Assembly (NCBI GenBank): GCA_020160805.1
Contig: JAIUPO010000006.1
Coordinates: 62,001-126,000, forward strand
Source of the DNA: Actinomycetota bacterium
Lineage (GTDB): Bacteria > Actinomycetota > Actinomycetes > Actinomycetales > Dermatophilaceae
Reading direction: 5' to 3'
DNA: 64,000 nt
Positions 1 through 8,096 of the stretch are shown piece by piece (position 1 is the stretch's first letter; each line of letters opens with the position of its first letter). Below the pieces are notes generated by a model. That model did not search any database, was not told the DNA's origin, and saw only the letters and a list, made by a program, of their open reading frames with translations. Both the position numbers and the translations under genes were made by a program.

Positions 1-228
1 GTTGTGCAAGGCCATTCGCAGCGCCGACGCGAAGACACCGGTGCCGCCGATCTGTTCCAGCGGCGCCGTCGAGATATCGCCTTCGGTGACGATTTCGACG
101 AGCTCAATCTCGTGGCCGAGGGCCTGCAGGGCGTCGGCCACGTGGCCGGATTGCGTCGTCGCCAGGCGGCTGCGGCGGGTGCCGAGGCGCAGCGTGCGTG
201 GGCCGGCCGTCATGGGCTGCGGGCTCAT
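1..228 (-). CDS. hemC: Porphobilinogen deaminase, N-terminal part (cut by window edge)
   Basis: Hydroxymethylbilane synthase joins four porphobilinogen units to the linear tetrapyrrole of haem synthesis in the cytosol. Only the first 76 codons are present; the rest lies beyond base 1. The visible N-terminus carries the family signatures LRLGTRRSRLA, VTEGD and the IGGTGVFASAL segment that lines the active site. The ATG at 226-228 overlaps the hemA stop (ATGA), so hemA and hemC are probably translationally coupled. The order rex-hemA-hemC matches the rex-hemACD operon known in Streptomyces. Confidence 0.93.
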   Translation of the reverse strand, partial: MSPQPMTAGPRTLRLGTRRSRLATTQSGHVADALQALGHEIELVEIVTEGDISTAPLEQIGGTGVFASALRMALHN

Positions 229-1550
229 CGCGCCGCCCCCTCGTCGCTGGCCCGGTCGAAGGGTGGCGGCGCCGAAACGGTGGCGACCGTCTCGGGATCG
301 AGAGCGAAGAGTTCGGCGAGGGCATCGGCATACGCCCCGATGCGGCCGCTGGCGGCCAGCTCCTTGACCCGCAGGGTGGGTCCGTGCAGCAGCTTGTCGA
401 CCAGCCGACCCATGGCGATTTCGACTTCGCGGCGCTCGGCATCGCTCAGCTCCGGGGTGCGTCCCTGGAGGCGGGCGAGTTCGCTGTCGAGGACCTCGAC
501 GGCGCGAGCGCGCAGGGCGGCGATGGTCGGCGCCGCCGCTTGCACGGAGCGTTCCGTGAGGTATGCCGCCACCTCGGCGGTGACGATATCCGTCGCCGCC
601 TGCACCTGGGGCCCGCTGGCGGAGTCCGCGATGAGGAGACCGAGATGCTCTAGGCCCAGTCGGGTGGTGCCGGGCAGATCGGCGATGGCGTGGTCGATGT
701 CGTGGGGCATCGCGAGGTCGAGATAGACCTGCGGGCGCCCGCCGCGCAGCGCCTGGGCGCGCGCGGCATCGTCGGCCGTGAGGATGACGCCCGGCGCGCC
801 GATGCAGGCGATGACGATATCGGCGCCGACGAGGGCTTCGTCGAGTTCGGAGAAGCGCACCGCCTCGCCGTCAACGCGCGCGGCGAGGGCGGCACCGCGC
901 GACAGCGTGCGATTGGCGATGACCAGGCGACCGACGCCCGCTCGGCGGGCCGTCGTCGCCGACAGCGCGGCCATGGCGCCGGCGCCGACCACCACCACGC
1001 TGGCTTCGGACAGATCGCCGAGGATCGGCCGGGCGGCGGCCAGGCCGGCGTCGACGAGGGAGCCGGAGACGGTGTCGATCGAGGTGTCGGTGTGGACGCG
1101 CTTGCCGACGCGCAAGGCGCGCTGGAAGAGGGTGTTGAGCGCGGGCCCGACGACGCGCTCCTCTTGGGCCTCATGCAGCGCCATTCGCAACTGCGCGCGA
1201 ATCTGACTCTCTCCCACGGCCATCGAGTCCAAGCCACCCGCGACGCGGAAGGCGTGGGCGATCGCGCGGTCCTCAAAGTGCACGGCCAGGCGGTCGGTCA
1301 GATCGGCGCGCGGCAGGTCCGCCACCGACTCCAACGCCTCGGTGACCGCAGCGACCGCGCCATGGAAGGTCACGGCCTCGACATAGACCTCGGTGCGATT
1401 GCACGTCGAAACAACGACGCTCTCGGCGATGTGCTCGCTGCCCGCCAACTCGGTGGCGAGGCGGCGGCGCCCCTCACTGTCCAGCGAGATGCGCTCGAGC
1501 AGGTCGAGCGGGGCATTGTGGTGGGAGAGGCCGAGGACGAGCAGGCTCAT
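225..1550 (-). CDS. hemA: Glutamyl-tRNA reductase
   Basis: Reduces glutamyl-tRNA(Glu) with NADPH to glutamate-1-semialdehyde, the committed step of the C5 tetrapyrrole pathway. 441 residues, slightly longer than typical. Near the N-terminus are GLSHHNAP and the catalytic-cysteine motif STCNRTE (about residues 48-54); GESQIRAQLR follows at about 113-122; a Rossmann glycine motif VVGAGAMA lies near residue 187; the C-terminal dimerisation helices contain the MGRLVDKLLHGPT segment. Its ATG overlaps the rex stop and its stop overlaps the hemC start. Control by Rex through the operator at 2302-2319 is inferred. Confidence 0.97.
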   Translation of the reverse strand: MSLLVLGLSHHNAPLDLLERISLDSEGRRRLATELAGSEHIAESVVVSTCNRTEVYVEAVTFHGAVAAVTEALESVADLPRADLTDRLAVHFEDRAIAHAFRVAGGLDSMAVGESQIRAQLRMALHEAQEERVVGPALNTLFQRALRVGKRVHTDTSIDTVSGSLVDAGLAAARPILGDLSEASVVVVGAGAMAALSATTARRAGVGRLVIANRTLSRGAALAARVDGEAVRFSELDEALVGADIVIACIGAPGVILTADDAARAQALRGGRPQVYLDLAMPHDIDHAIADLPGTTRLGLEHLGLLIADSASGPQVQAATDIVTAEVAAYLTERSVQAAAPTIAALRARAVEVLDSELARLQGRTPELSDAERREVEIAMGRLVDKLLHGPTLRVKELAASGRIGAYADALAELFALDPETVATVSAPPPFDRASDEGAAR

Positions 1551-2218
1551 GGCGCCACCCGCTCCAGGTCGACATCGAAGTCTCGGCGTTGGCGCAGGAA
1601 GGCGAGAATTTGCAGCTCCGCGGCGACCTCGACTGGGCGCACATCCACCGCGTCGGGGACCGCGAGATTGCCGCCGGCCAGGTTGAGGATCGAGCTGACC
1701 CCCGCCGCGACAAGCGCATCCGCGACCTGTTGCGCGGCGCTTTCAGGAGTGGCGATGACCCCGATCGCATCCCGACCGCGCACCGTCCCCGGCAGGTCGG
1801 CGAGGTCTTGAATGGTCAGCTCTCCAACCCGCTCACCAATCACGGCCGGGTCCACATCGAACAAGCCGGCCACGCGAAAACCCCGGGCGAAGAACCCGCG
1901 GTGGCCCGCCAGGGCACGCCCCAGGTGACCCATGCCGACGATGACGACGGCCCACTCCCGGGTCATCCCCAGCTCGCGGGAGATCTCCAGCGAGAGGTGC
2001 TGCACGTCATACCCCACCCCCCGCACGCCATACGTCCCGAGCTGCGAGAGGTCTTTGCGAACCTTGGCCGAGTGCACGCCGACGGCGGCGGCGAGTTCCT
2101 CGGAGGAGGTGCTGCGCACCCCGCGGTCGGCCATCGCGGCGAGGACCCGGAGGTATGCGGGGAGGCGGGCGACCGTGGCGTCGGGGACGCCGCGGCGTCG
2201 CAACTCCGTTGCCGCCAC
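1547..2218 (-). CDS. rex: Redox-sensing transcriptional repressor Rex
   Basis: Rex is a dimeric repressor that senses the NADH/NAD+ ratio and releases respiratory and haem genes when NADH rises. 223 residues, normal for the family. The N-terminal winged helix contains EELAAAVGVHSAKVRKDLS and GTYGVRGVGYDV; the Rossmann domain has VIVGMGHLGRALA (about residues 90-102) and the FDVDP acidic end of beta-2. It is first in the rex-hemA-hemC run, with 4-bp overlaps. A near-palindromic Rex-type operator lies about 84 bp upstream of its ATG, so self-repression is likely. Confidence 0.97.
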   Translation of the reverse strand: MAATELRRRGVPDATVARLPAYLRVLAAMADRGVRSTSSEELAAAVGVHSAKVRKDLSQLGTYGVRGVGYDVQHLSLEISRELGMTREWAVVIVGMGHLGRALAGHRGFFARGFRVAGLFDVDPAVIGERVGELTIQDLADLPGTVRGRDAIGVIATPESAAQQVADALVAAGVSSILNLAGGNLAVPDAVDVRPVEVAAELQILAFLRQRRDFDVDLERVAP

Positions 2219-2301
2219 AGCTCGCCTCCTCGTCGACCGTGCCCTGCTGCGTGGGATCGGGAAAATCCCGGATCACCGCTTCTGCCCAGCACATTACGCG
2301 C

Positions 2302-2319
2302 TTGTGAAGGAGCGCACAA
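2302..2319. promoter_or_regulatory. Candidate Rex operator (ROP) upstream of rex-hemA-hemC
   Basis: The 18-bp sequence TTGTGAAGGAGCGCACAA has the Rex operator layout TTGTGAA-N4-TTCACAA. The left arm is perfect; the right arm CGCACAA keeps five of seven positions, including the outer CACAA. It lies between the rex start (2218) and the 3' end of the glutaredoxin-like gene (2346), where a rex promoter should be. Known biology: Rex represses its own rex-hem operon in Streptomyces. Inference: the same autoregulatory loop operates here. Confidence 0.75.
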
Positions 2320-2345
2320 AGTCGTGAGCGCAGCGTGGAATGGGC

Positions 2346-2627
2346 CTAGCGGCGAGCGTTCAACGCGGCGTCCAGGCGGGCCTGGTCGATCCGCCAGTAG
2401 TCGTGCACGGAGCCATCGATCAATGTGACGGGGATCATCTCGGCATAGGCCGCCAGCAGGTTCGGGTGCTCGCGAATGTCGACCTCTTCGAGCGCCAGTC
2501 CGTGGCGCTCGGCGGCCGCGGCGAGCACCGGGCGGACGAGATCGCAGAGGTGACAGCCGGGCTTGCCGATCAGGGTCAGGGGTGCGCTGGGCGTCCAGCT
2601 TGGGTCTTTCGGGCCTGCGTCGCTCAC
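2346..2627 (-). CDS. Glutaredoxin-like thiol-disulfide protein
   Basis: A 93-residue thioredoxin-fold protein of the glutaredoxin family (DUF836-like). It has the redox motif CHLC in LIGKPGCHLCDLVRPVL (around residues 20-23), a beta-alpha-beta core, and the cis-proline segment IPVTLIDG. The GTG at 2625-2627 is chosen because the longer open frame upstream runs into the acyltransferase gene and adds no family sequence. It starts 20 bp after the acyltransferase stop, in the same orientation. A similar small glutaredoxin sits next to hemA in mycobacteria (Rv0508). The substrate is unknown. Confidence 0.85.
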   Translation of the reverse strand: MSDAGPKDPSWTPSAPLTLIGKPGCHLCDLVRPVLAAAAERHGLALEEVDIREHPNLLAAYAEMIPVTLIDGSVHDYWRIDQARLDAALNARR

Positions 2628-2646
2628 GGTCGCCACCTGGCCCGGG

Positions 2647-4065
2647 TCAGGCGAAGGCCGAGCGTCGACGCGCGAGCATGGTGTAGATCGTCTGCTGAAT
2701 CGTCTCCCGCACGCGGTCCGTGAGATCGAAGACGAGCATCGGGTCATCGGCCGCGTGTGGGCCGAGGTGCGCCGTCTCGATGGGCGGACCAAACTCGATG
2801 ATCCACTTGCTCGGCAGCGGCACCAAGCCCAACGGTCCGAAATGCGGAAAGAGCGGGGTGACCGGGAAGTACGGGAGGCCGAGCATCCGCGCCAACGGTT
2901 TGATATTGGCGAGCATCGGATAGATCTCTTCGGCCCCGACGATCGAACACGGCACGATCGGGGCGCCGGCGCGGATGGCCGCGGAGACAAAACCGCCCCG
3001 CCCGAAGCGCTGCAATTTGTAGCGTTCGCCGAAGGGCTTGCCGACCCCCTTGAACCCTTCGGGCCAGACGCCGACGAGTTCGCCATCGGCGAGGAGCCGG
3101 TCGGCGTCGGCATTGGTGGCTAGCGTCGCACCGCCCTTGCGGGCGACCATCCCCAGGCCGGGGGTGCCGAAGACCAGGTCGGCGCCGAGTTCGCGCAGCG
3201 CGCGGTGGTTGGGGTGCTTGTCGTGGATCGCGACGGTCGTCATGAGGGAGTCGATGGCGACGGTGCCGGAGTGGTTGGCGACGACCAGGGCCGCGCCCTC
3301 GGCCGGGATGTGCTCGATGCCGCGCACCTCGGTGCGGAACCAGGTGTAAAACAGCGGCCGCAGCACCGGCAGCAGCACCGACTCGGCGAAGTCGGCGTCG
3401 TAGCCATAGGCGTCGACGACATAGTCGCCGGTCATCCGGCGGCGGATGAAAGCCAGCGCTTGCGCCACCTTGAGTTCGGCTTCTGCCCTGGGTATGCCGA
3501 GGGTCACCGCCAGCGTGCTGGCCAGCCGTTGCGCGATGTCCATGAGCAGGCTCAGGTCCGGTGCGGTGGGTCGCACATTGCGCTCGTGCTCGCGCACGAC
3601 GCGCAGCATCGGGCGCTGCCTGTCGGCCGGATTCGCTTGGGCCGCAGGCTTTTCGGCTGCGGCGGCGGCTGGCGTCGTCGCGGCCGCCTCGGCCGGACGG
3701 CGGGCCGACGTGGCGCGGGTAGCCGGACGACTGGTCGCCGGACGACTGGTCGCGGGCCGGCCGGCCGGCGGACGGCTGACGGCAGGTCGCTCCGCTGACG
3801 GGCGGCTGCTCGCCGGACGCATTGCAGTGGTCGCGGGCAGGTCGGAGGGTGCCCCGTCGCCCTGCAGGAGCGGAGTCGAGCGGCGACGGGCGCGCTCACC
3901 GGAAGCGCGCGCCGCGCCGGCGGCGACCGAAGACCGGCGAGGGCTGCCTGAAGCGCTCTTTGTCGCGTTGCCGGTGGGCTGACTCTGCGCGCGGGGCGGC
4001 TTCGCTGGGGTCTTCTTCGACGTCTTGCCCGAGGTCGAGGTTCGGGGTGTGGGATCGGCCATCAC
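2647..4065 (-). CDS. PlsC-type lysophospholipid acyltransferase with long disordered N-terminus
   Basis: 472 residues. The C-terminal ~270 residues form a PlsC acyltransferase domain that should transfer an acyl group to a lysophospholipid at the membrane. It shows the catalytic NHSGTVAIDS (HX4D box), FGTPGLGMVARKGG, the WPEGFKG substrate-binding motif and IVPCSIVGAEE. The first ~160 residues are low-complexity, rich in Ala, Arg, Pro, Ser and Thr, with a repeated RPATS unit encoded by short DNA repeats near 3720-3760; this part is unusual. It starts inside the epimerase stop (4062-4065) and corresponds to the Rv0502-Rv0501 pair of mycobacteria. The exact acceptor lipid is not known. Confidence 0.9.
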   Translation of the reverse strand: MMADPTPRTSTSGKTSKKTPAKPPRAQSQPTGNATKSASGSPRRSSVAAGAARASGERARRRSTPLLQGDGAPSDLPATTAMRPASSRPSAERPAVSRPPAGRPATSRPATSRPATRATSARRPAEAAATTPAAAAAEKPAAQANPADRQRPMLRVVREHERNVRPTAPDLSLLMDIAQRLASTLAVTLGIPRAEAELKVAQALAFIRRRMTGDYVVDAYGYDADFAESVLLPVLRPLFYTWFRTEVRGIEHIPAEGAALVVANHSGTVAIDSLMTTVAIHDKHPNHRALRELGADLVFGTPGLGMVARKGGATLATNADADRLLADGELVGVWPEGFKGVGKPFGERYKLQRFGRGGFVSAAIRAGAPIVPCSIVGAEEIYPMLANIKPLARMLGLPYFPVTPLFPHFGPLGLVPLPSKWIIEFGPPIETAHLGPHAADDPMLVFDLTDRVRETIQQTIYTMLARRRSAFA

Positions 4066-5114
4066 AGCCCCCTTCCGAAGGGCACGGCACCGGCTATGGC
4101 GTTAATGCGCAGCCCGGCATCCTCCGCGGCGCCGGACAGCGCGTGGAGGGCGGAGTCGATGGGGCGCGGGGCGGCATACACAAAATCTTGGAAGGCCGCG
4201 CGGGTGGTGAAGCGCGGCTCGAAGCCGAGCACCTCGCGCATCCGCGTGGTGTCGAGGCCTCGGCCGTGCACGAGCAGGTCGAGTTGCTCGGGCGAGAAAT
4301 CGATCAGGCCGGTGCGCTTGAACAGCCCAGACAGGGCGCGGCTGGCCGGGGCGGGGATCGTCACGAACGGACGACCCGCGAGCGCGACCGCCTGCGAGAC
4401 GGTGATGATGCCATCGCCGGCGACATTGACGGTGCCGGCCGGCTCACCCATCGTCGCGACGACCATGGCCGCCGACACATCGTCCTCGTGCAGGAATTGC
4501 AGGCGCGCATCCCAGCCGAGGGGGATGGGGATGACCGGCAGCCGGAAGTAGTCGGTCATAGCCGTCTTCATTCGCGGCCCGATGACATTCGCCAGGCGCA
4601 GCATGGTGATGCCGACATCGGGGCGACGGCGGGCGAAGCCACGGACATACGCCTCGACCTCGACGGAGTCCTTGCCGAAGCCGACATTCGGCAGCTTCTT
4701 GGCCGCCATGTCCTCGGTGAACATCGCCGGATCGCGGTGGCTGGAGCCATAGACACCAGCCGTCGACTTGACCACGAGCCGCTGCACGGAGGGCGCCTTT
4801 TGGCAGGCCGCGAGCAACTGCATGGTGCCAATGACGTTGATCTCCTTCTGGGTGGCGCGGCCACCAGAGGCGATCGGCGTCGCGATGACGCCCATGTGCA
4901 CGACCGTGTCAACCGCCGCAGAGTCGATGATCTTGCCGATCATCGGGCTGCGGATGTCCGCGCGCAGGAACTCGGCGCGGCCGATCGAATGCGCGGGCGG
5001 GATGACATCGACGCCGATGATCCGGGCCGGGCCATCCTCGATCAGGGAGAGCGCACGGGCGAAGGCCCCGCCGAGGTTGCGGGACACACCGGTGATCAGG
5101 ACGACTTCAGGCAT
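4062..5114 (-). CDS. NAD-dependent epimerase/dehydratase (extended SDR)
   Basis: 350 residues. The N-terminus has an SDR nucleotide-binding motif, LITGVSRNLGGAFA (TGxxxxxG), an acidic VDVIPPAHS region after beta-2, DIRSPMIGK, and a STAGVYGSS segment that replaces the usual Ser-Tyr-Lys region. The C-terminal substrate domain ends near FGRGL. The family includes UDP-sugar epimerases, but the real substrate here is not evident. Orthologues (Rv0501-like) are neighbours of bS22 and the acyltransferase in many actinobacteria; the 4-bp overlap with the acyltransferase suggests a shared envelope role (inference). Confidence 0.88.
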   Translation of the reverse strand: MPEVVLITGVSRNLGGAFARALSLIEDGPARIIGVDVIPPAHSIGRAEFLRADIRSPMIGKIIDSAAVDTVVHMGVIATPIASGGRATQKEINVIGTMQLLAACQKAPSVQRLVVKSTAGVYGSSHRDPAMFTEDMAAKKLPNVGFGKDSVEVEAYVRGFARRRPDVGITMLRLANVIGPRMKTAMTDYFRLPVIPIPLGWDARLQFLHEDDVSAAMVVATMGEPAGTVNVAGDGIITVSQAVALAGRPFVTIPAPASRALSGLFKRTGLIDFSPEQLDLLVHGRGLDTTRMREVLGFEPRFTTRAAFQDFVYAAPRPIDSALHALSGAAEDAGLRINAIAGAVPFGRGL

Positions 5115-5138
5115 CGCGGGCTCCGCGCCGGTCGCGGC

Positions 5139-5237
5139 TTACTTCTTGTTGCGACGCTGGTGACGCGTCTTGCGCAGCAGCTTGCGGTGCTTCTTCTTCG
5201 CCATCCGCTTGCGGCGCTTCTTGATCACAGAACCCAT
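5139..5237 (-). CDS. Small-subunit ribosomal protein bS22 (AURKAIP1/COX24 family, 32 aa)
   Basis: A 32-residue, extremely basic peptide beginning MGSVIKKRRKRM and ending HQRRNKK. It is nearly the same as the mycobacterial 33-residue protein (Rv0500B type) found as an extra protein, bS22, in the 30S subunit of actinobacterial ribosomes. It is easily missed because of its length. It lies between the HTH gene and the epimerase gene, as in mycobacteria. ATG at 5235-5237, stop TAA at 5139-5141. Identification by sequence and synteny is strong; expression is not shown here. Confidence 0.93.
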   Translation of the reverse strand: MGSVIKKRRKRMAKKKHRKLLRKTRHQRRNKK

Positions 5238-5398
5238 ATGTCGAACCTTTGGTGCTCGAGGCGAAATTTCGGTGGTGCCCGGCTGCCCGGCGCTCACCTG
5301 GTGGGCGCGCTCGGGTACCGACGGGTCAGCTTAACCGCCCGGGCATGACGGCCCCAAAACGGGTCGTCGTGCGGACGCGGTGTCCCGTAGGTAGCACG

Positions 5399-5431
5399 CC
5401 GCCGCGCCGCCCAGCTCGGGCGGCGCGGCGG
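5399..5431 (-). terminator. GC-rich hairpin between HTH and bS22 genes
   Basis: A perfect 12-bp inverted repeat (5401-5412 GCCGCGCCGCCC with 5418-5429 GGGCGGCGCGGC) and a 5-nt loop, extended to 14 bp by two further pairs. It begins just past the stop of the HTH gene on the minus strand. There is no T-tract, as is common for actinobacterial hairpin terminators, so it may end or only attenuate the HTH transcript before bS22. Confidence 0.6.
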
Positions 5432-5447
5432 TCTGCGGATCGAACCG

Positions 5448-5648
5448 TCAGGCGGTTTCGATATAGGAGGACTTGAGGTAGGCGTCCACGGCATCTTCGG
5501 GGACGCGGAAGGAGCGACCGACGCGGATGGCGGGGAGCTCACCGCCATGCACCATGCGGTAGACCGTCATCTTGGACACGCGCATGATCGACGCCACCTC
5601 GGCCACCGTCAGGAAGCGGACCTCGGAGAGCTGCCGGTCGGCAGACAT
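5448..5648 (-). CDS. Small excisionase-type helix-turn-helix regulator
   Basis: 66 residues made almost wholly of a MerR/excisionase-like winged helix: FLTVAEVASIMRVSKMTVYR, then HGGELPAIRVGRSFRVPEDAVDAYL. The ATG at 5646-5648 is preceded by GAGGT at a suitable distance, which decides this start over a longer open frame. It matches the Rv0500A-type protein, found upstream of bS22 in many actinobacteria, and resembles BldC in architecture. It probably binds DNA as a cooperative regulator; targets are unknown. Confidence 0.9.
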   Translation of the reverse strand: MSADRQLSEVRFLTVAEVASIMRVSKMTVYRMVHGGELPAIRVGRSFRVPEDAVDAYLKSSYIETA

Positions 5649-6156
5649 AGTTACCTCGCCATTTCTGACCGCGCAGCGTCGGGCAGCGCCCGACTCTCTC
5701 CCAGCGCGGAAATCGTCGAGAGCAACCATAGGGGCAGTTGTGACTCGTGGGAAGCCGAAGATGGCCGCGAGAGTGAGAAATTTGTCCGCCTGTCCAGCCG
5801 CCACGCCGCAGCCGAGTCGAACAATCCGCCGCCGTGGCCTGCCCAGTCCGGCCCGGCGGGCTACAGGATGCCGCGCCCGTGGCCCGCGGGACTGGCAAAG
5901 ACGCAGTTCAGAGCCGGTGTATGCCGTGCGCCTGGGGCATTCCTGTAGCCGGCTGGGCCGCGAGGGAGGTCGTGAACTCGCGGAGGCGACGATGCGGCGA
6001 GACGGGGCCGCGAGGGCGGTCGTGGACTCGCGGAGGCGACGATGCGGCGAGACGGGGCCGCGAGGGCGGTCGTGGACTCGCGGAGTCGACGATGACCGCG
6101 AGTGGGGACCGCGCCAGCGGGCACCACGAGCGGGAGGAGGAGACGTAGCAGAGGGC
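5649..6156. other. Gene-free stretch of about 500 bp with 50-bp tandem repeat
   Basis: Between the HTH start and the acuC stop I see no convincing gene; open frames here have arginine-rich, composition-driven translations. The left part should hold the HTH promoter. The right part is dominated by the tandem repeat listed separately. Confidence 0.7.
5955..6094. repeat. Tandem repeat, 50-bp period, about 2.8 copies
   Basis: The segment beginning GGGCCGCGAGGG recurs with an exact 50-bp spacing (first bases of CGAGG at 5961, 6011 and 6061). Copies 2 and 3 are nearly identical; copy 1 has two changes and copy 3 diverges after 6094. Each unit contains TCGTG(A/G)ACTCGCGGAG. It is not a multiple of 3, lies in a non-coding gap, and could vary in copy number between strains. 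Confidence 0.9.
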
Positions 6157-7347
6157 TCAGTCGTACCAGACGTCTAGGCCGTGGTGGCTGAAGGTGGCTT
6201 CGCGGGTGGCCATGACCGCGCGGTCGACGGGGCTGTGGGGGTTGTAGCCCATGGCCCAGGGCTGCACCCAGATGGGCGACTCGCCGACGGGCAGGTCACC
6301 CATGCGGGTGGGAGCGGGGCGGCCGGTGAGCTTCTCGACATACTCCCGCCATCCCTCTGGCGTGGGCGTGTCCACCGGGATAGGCGTGTGCTTCGCAATC
6401 GCCGTCAGGTGGGTCCAGGCGCGGGGGACGACGTCGACCACGGCATACCCACCCCCGCCGAGGGCGACCCATCTGCCGTCGCAGACGTCATGGGCCAGTT
6501 CGTGCAGGTCGAGCGCGGCCTGGCGTTGAGCGTCGACCGTCATCACGAGGTTGGCCAGCGGGTCGTCGGCGTGCGTGTCACAGCCGTGCTGGGTGACGAG
6601 GACTTGCGGGCGGAAGGCGCGCACGATGGGCAGCAGGCTGGAGCGAATGGCACGCAGCCAGGCGGAGTCGGTGGTGCCGGGCGGGAGGGCGACATTGACG
6701 GCATACCCCTCCCCCTTGCCGGTGCCGATATCGCGGGCCCAGCCGGTGCCGGGGAAGAGCGTGCGGCCGCTTTCGTGAATGGAGGCGGTCAGGACCCGCG
6801 GATCGTCGACGAACAGGGCCTCGACGCCGTCGCCGTGGTGGACGTCGATATCGACATACGCGATCCGCTCCACTCCCTGATCGAGCAGGTAGCGGATGCC
6901 GGCGGCGATGTCGTTGTAGATGCAGAAACCCGCCGCCCGATCGTGCATCGCGTGGTGCATGCCGCCGCAGAAGTTCACACCGTGCTCGATCTCGCCGGCC
7001 CAGACCTGCCGGCAGATCTCGACGGTCCCGGCGACGATGCGGGCGCTGGCCTCGTGCATCCCGGGGAAGGCCGGGTCGTCGTCGGTGCCCAGGCCGTATG
7101 CCGGGTCGGCGGCGGACGGGTCAGCGGACGCCTCCTTGACCTTGGCGATATAGGCCGGGTCATGGACGGTGGCGAGCAATTCGTCGCTGGCGATGGGCGG
7201 GTTGATCAGGTCGCCGGCGGTGCAGATGCCGAGGTCTTCACAGAGGCGTTCGGTCAGGTCCAGGCGCAGGGGGGCCATGGGGTGGGTGGGGCCGAAGTTG
7301 TATGCCGTGAAGCTCGGATCCCAGATCACGCGCGCCTGTGCGACCAT
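6157..7347 (-). CDS. acuC: Acetoin utilisation protein AcuC, class I histone deacetylase-like
   Basis: A 396-residue zinc-dependent deacetylase; in Bacillus AcuC deacetylates acetyl-CoA synthetase. Visible motifs: FGPTHPMAPLRLDL near the N-terminus, the catalytic GGMHHAMHDRAAGFC with tandem histidines (about residues 133-147), YVDIDVHHGDGVE giving zinc ligands Asp and His, and the C-terminal LGGGGYAVVDVVPR with the transition-state tyrosine. The ATG at 7345-7347 is chosen because it begins the conserved N-terminus (VIWDPSFTAYNFGP); the longer upstream frame is antisense to the next gene. It is divergent from the TrkA-like gene. Confidence 0.93.
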   Translation of the reverse strand: MVAQARVIWDPSFTAYNFGPTHPMAPLRLDLTERLCEDLGICTAGDLINPPIASDELLATVHDPAYIAKVKEASADPSAADPAYGLGTDDDPAFPGMHEASARIVAGTVEICRQVWAGEIEHGVNFCGGMHHAMHDRAAGFCIYNDIAAGIRYLLDQGVERIAYVDIDVHHGDGVEALFVDDPRVLTASIHESGRTLFPGTGWARDIGTGKGEGYAVNVALPPGTTDSAWLRAIRSSLLPIVRAFRPQVLVTQHGCDTHADDPLANLVMTVDAQRQAALDLHELAHDVCDGRWVALGGGGYAVVDVVPRAWTHLTAIAKHTPIPVDTPTPEGWREYVEKLTGRPAPTRMGDLPVGESPIWVQPWAMGYNPHSPVDRAVMATREATFSHHGLDVWYD

Positions 7348-7417
7348 GCCAAGCACGCTACCGCGTCCCTCCTGTGCCAGGTATGGGGCATCCGACCTCG
7401 AAGGGAAGAAACCCACG

Positions 7418-8077
7418 GTGGGCAAGAAGCAGCACGATGTCCTGATCGTCGGCCTGGGGCGTTTTGGCGCCGCCGCGGCCATCGAATTGAACCGCCTCGG
7501 ACACCGCGTGACCGCCTTGGAGAAGGACCCGGTGAAGGCGGAGTCCTTCCTCGGCAAGGTCTTCAAGGTCGTGCAGGGGGACGCCAGCCTGCCGCGAGTC
7601 ATGGCCGACCAGAAGTGCCAGAACTTCCCGGTCGCCATCGTCGCCATCGCCTCATCCGTGGAGGCCTCCGTGCTCGCGGCCGCGAATCTGGTCGACGCCG
7701 GCGTCCCCGACATTTGGGCCAAGGCGCTCTCCCCCGAGCACGCCCGGATCCTGGATCGGATCGGGGTCCACCATGTCGTGCTCCCCGAGGCGGAGACCGG
7801 CCGCCGGGTGGCGCACTTGGTCGGCGGCAGCCTGCTGGACTACATCGAGTTCGATGACGGTTTCGCGATCGTCAAGATGTCGCCGCCGTCGGAGGCGATC
7901 GGTTTCACCTTGGGCCAGAGCCAGATTCGCTCGAAGTATGGCGTGACGATCGTCGGCGTGAAGTCCCCCGGTTTGGACTTCGTGCACGCCACCCCGGAAA
8001 CCAAGGTCACCTCCCACGACACCTTGATTGTGTCCGGTCCGTCCAGCCTGATCGAACGCTTCGCCGCGCGCCCGTGA
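7418..8077 (+). CDS. TrkA/KtrA-type potassium uptake regulator (RCK protein)
   Basis: 219 residues with an RCK_N Rossmann domain (DVLIVGLGRFGAAAAIEL, glycine motif GxGxxG, then LEKDPVKAE) followed by an RCK_C domain (about residues 140-219, ending SSLIERFAARP). Such proteins bind NAD(H), ATP or c-di-AMP and gate a Ktr/Trk potassium channel. GTG start at 7418 follows a GGGAAG ribosome site. No trkH/ktrB membrane partner lies in the window, so the channel must be encoded elsewhere. Given disA nearby on the chromosome, c-di-AMP control is possible but unproven. Confidence 0.9.
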   Translation: MGKKQHDVLIVGLGRFGAAAAIELNRLGHRVTALEKDPVKAESFLGKVFKVVQGDASLPRVMADQKCQNFPVAIVAIASSVEASVLAAANLVDAGVPDIWAKALSPEHARILDRIGVHHVVLPEAETGRRVAHLVGGSLLDYIEFDDGFAIVKMSPPSEAIGFTLGQSQIRSKYGVTIVGVKSPGLDFVHATPETKVTSHDTLIVSGPSSLIERFAARP

Positions 8078-8096
8078 TGATCGAGGGCAGCCGTTC

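Noticed and set aside
5955-6094. CRISPR array
   Set aside because: The 50-bp units are directly adjacent with no unique spacers, and no cas genes are present.
5572-6177. Plus-strand open frames over the tandem repeat
   Set aside because: Their translations are Arg-rich repeats created by the 50-bp unit and lack ribosome sites or homology-like features.
7348-7722. N-terminal extension of acuC
   Set aside because: It is antisense to the TrkA-like gene, and the conserved AcuC N-terminus begins at the ATG 7345-7347.
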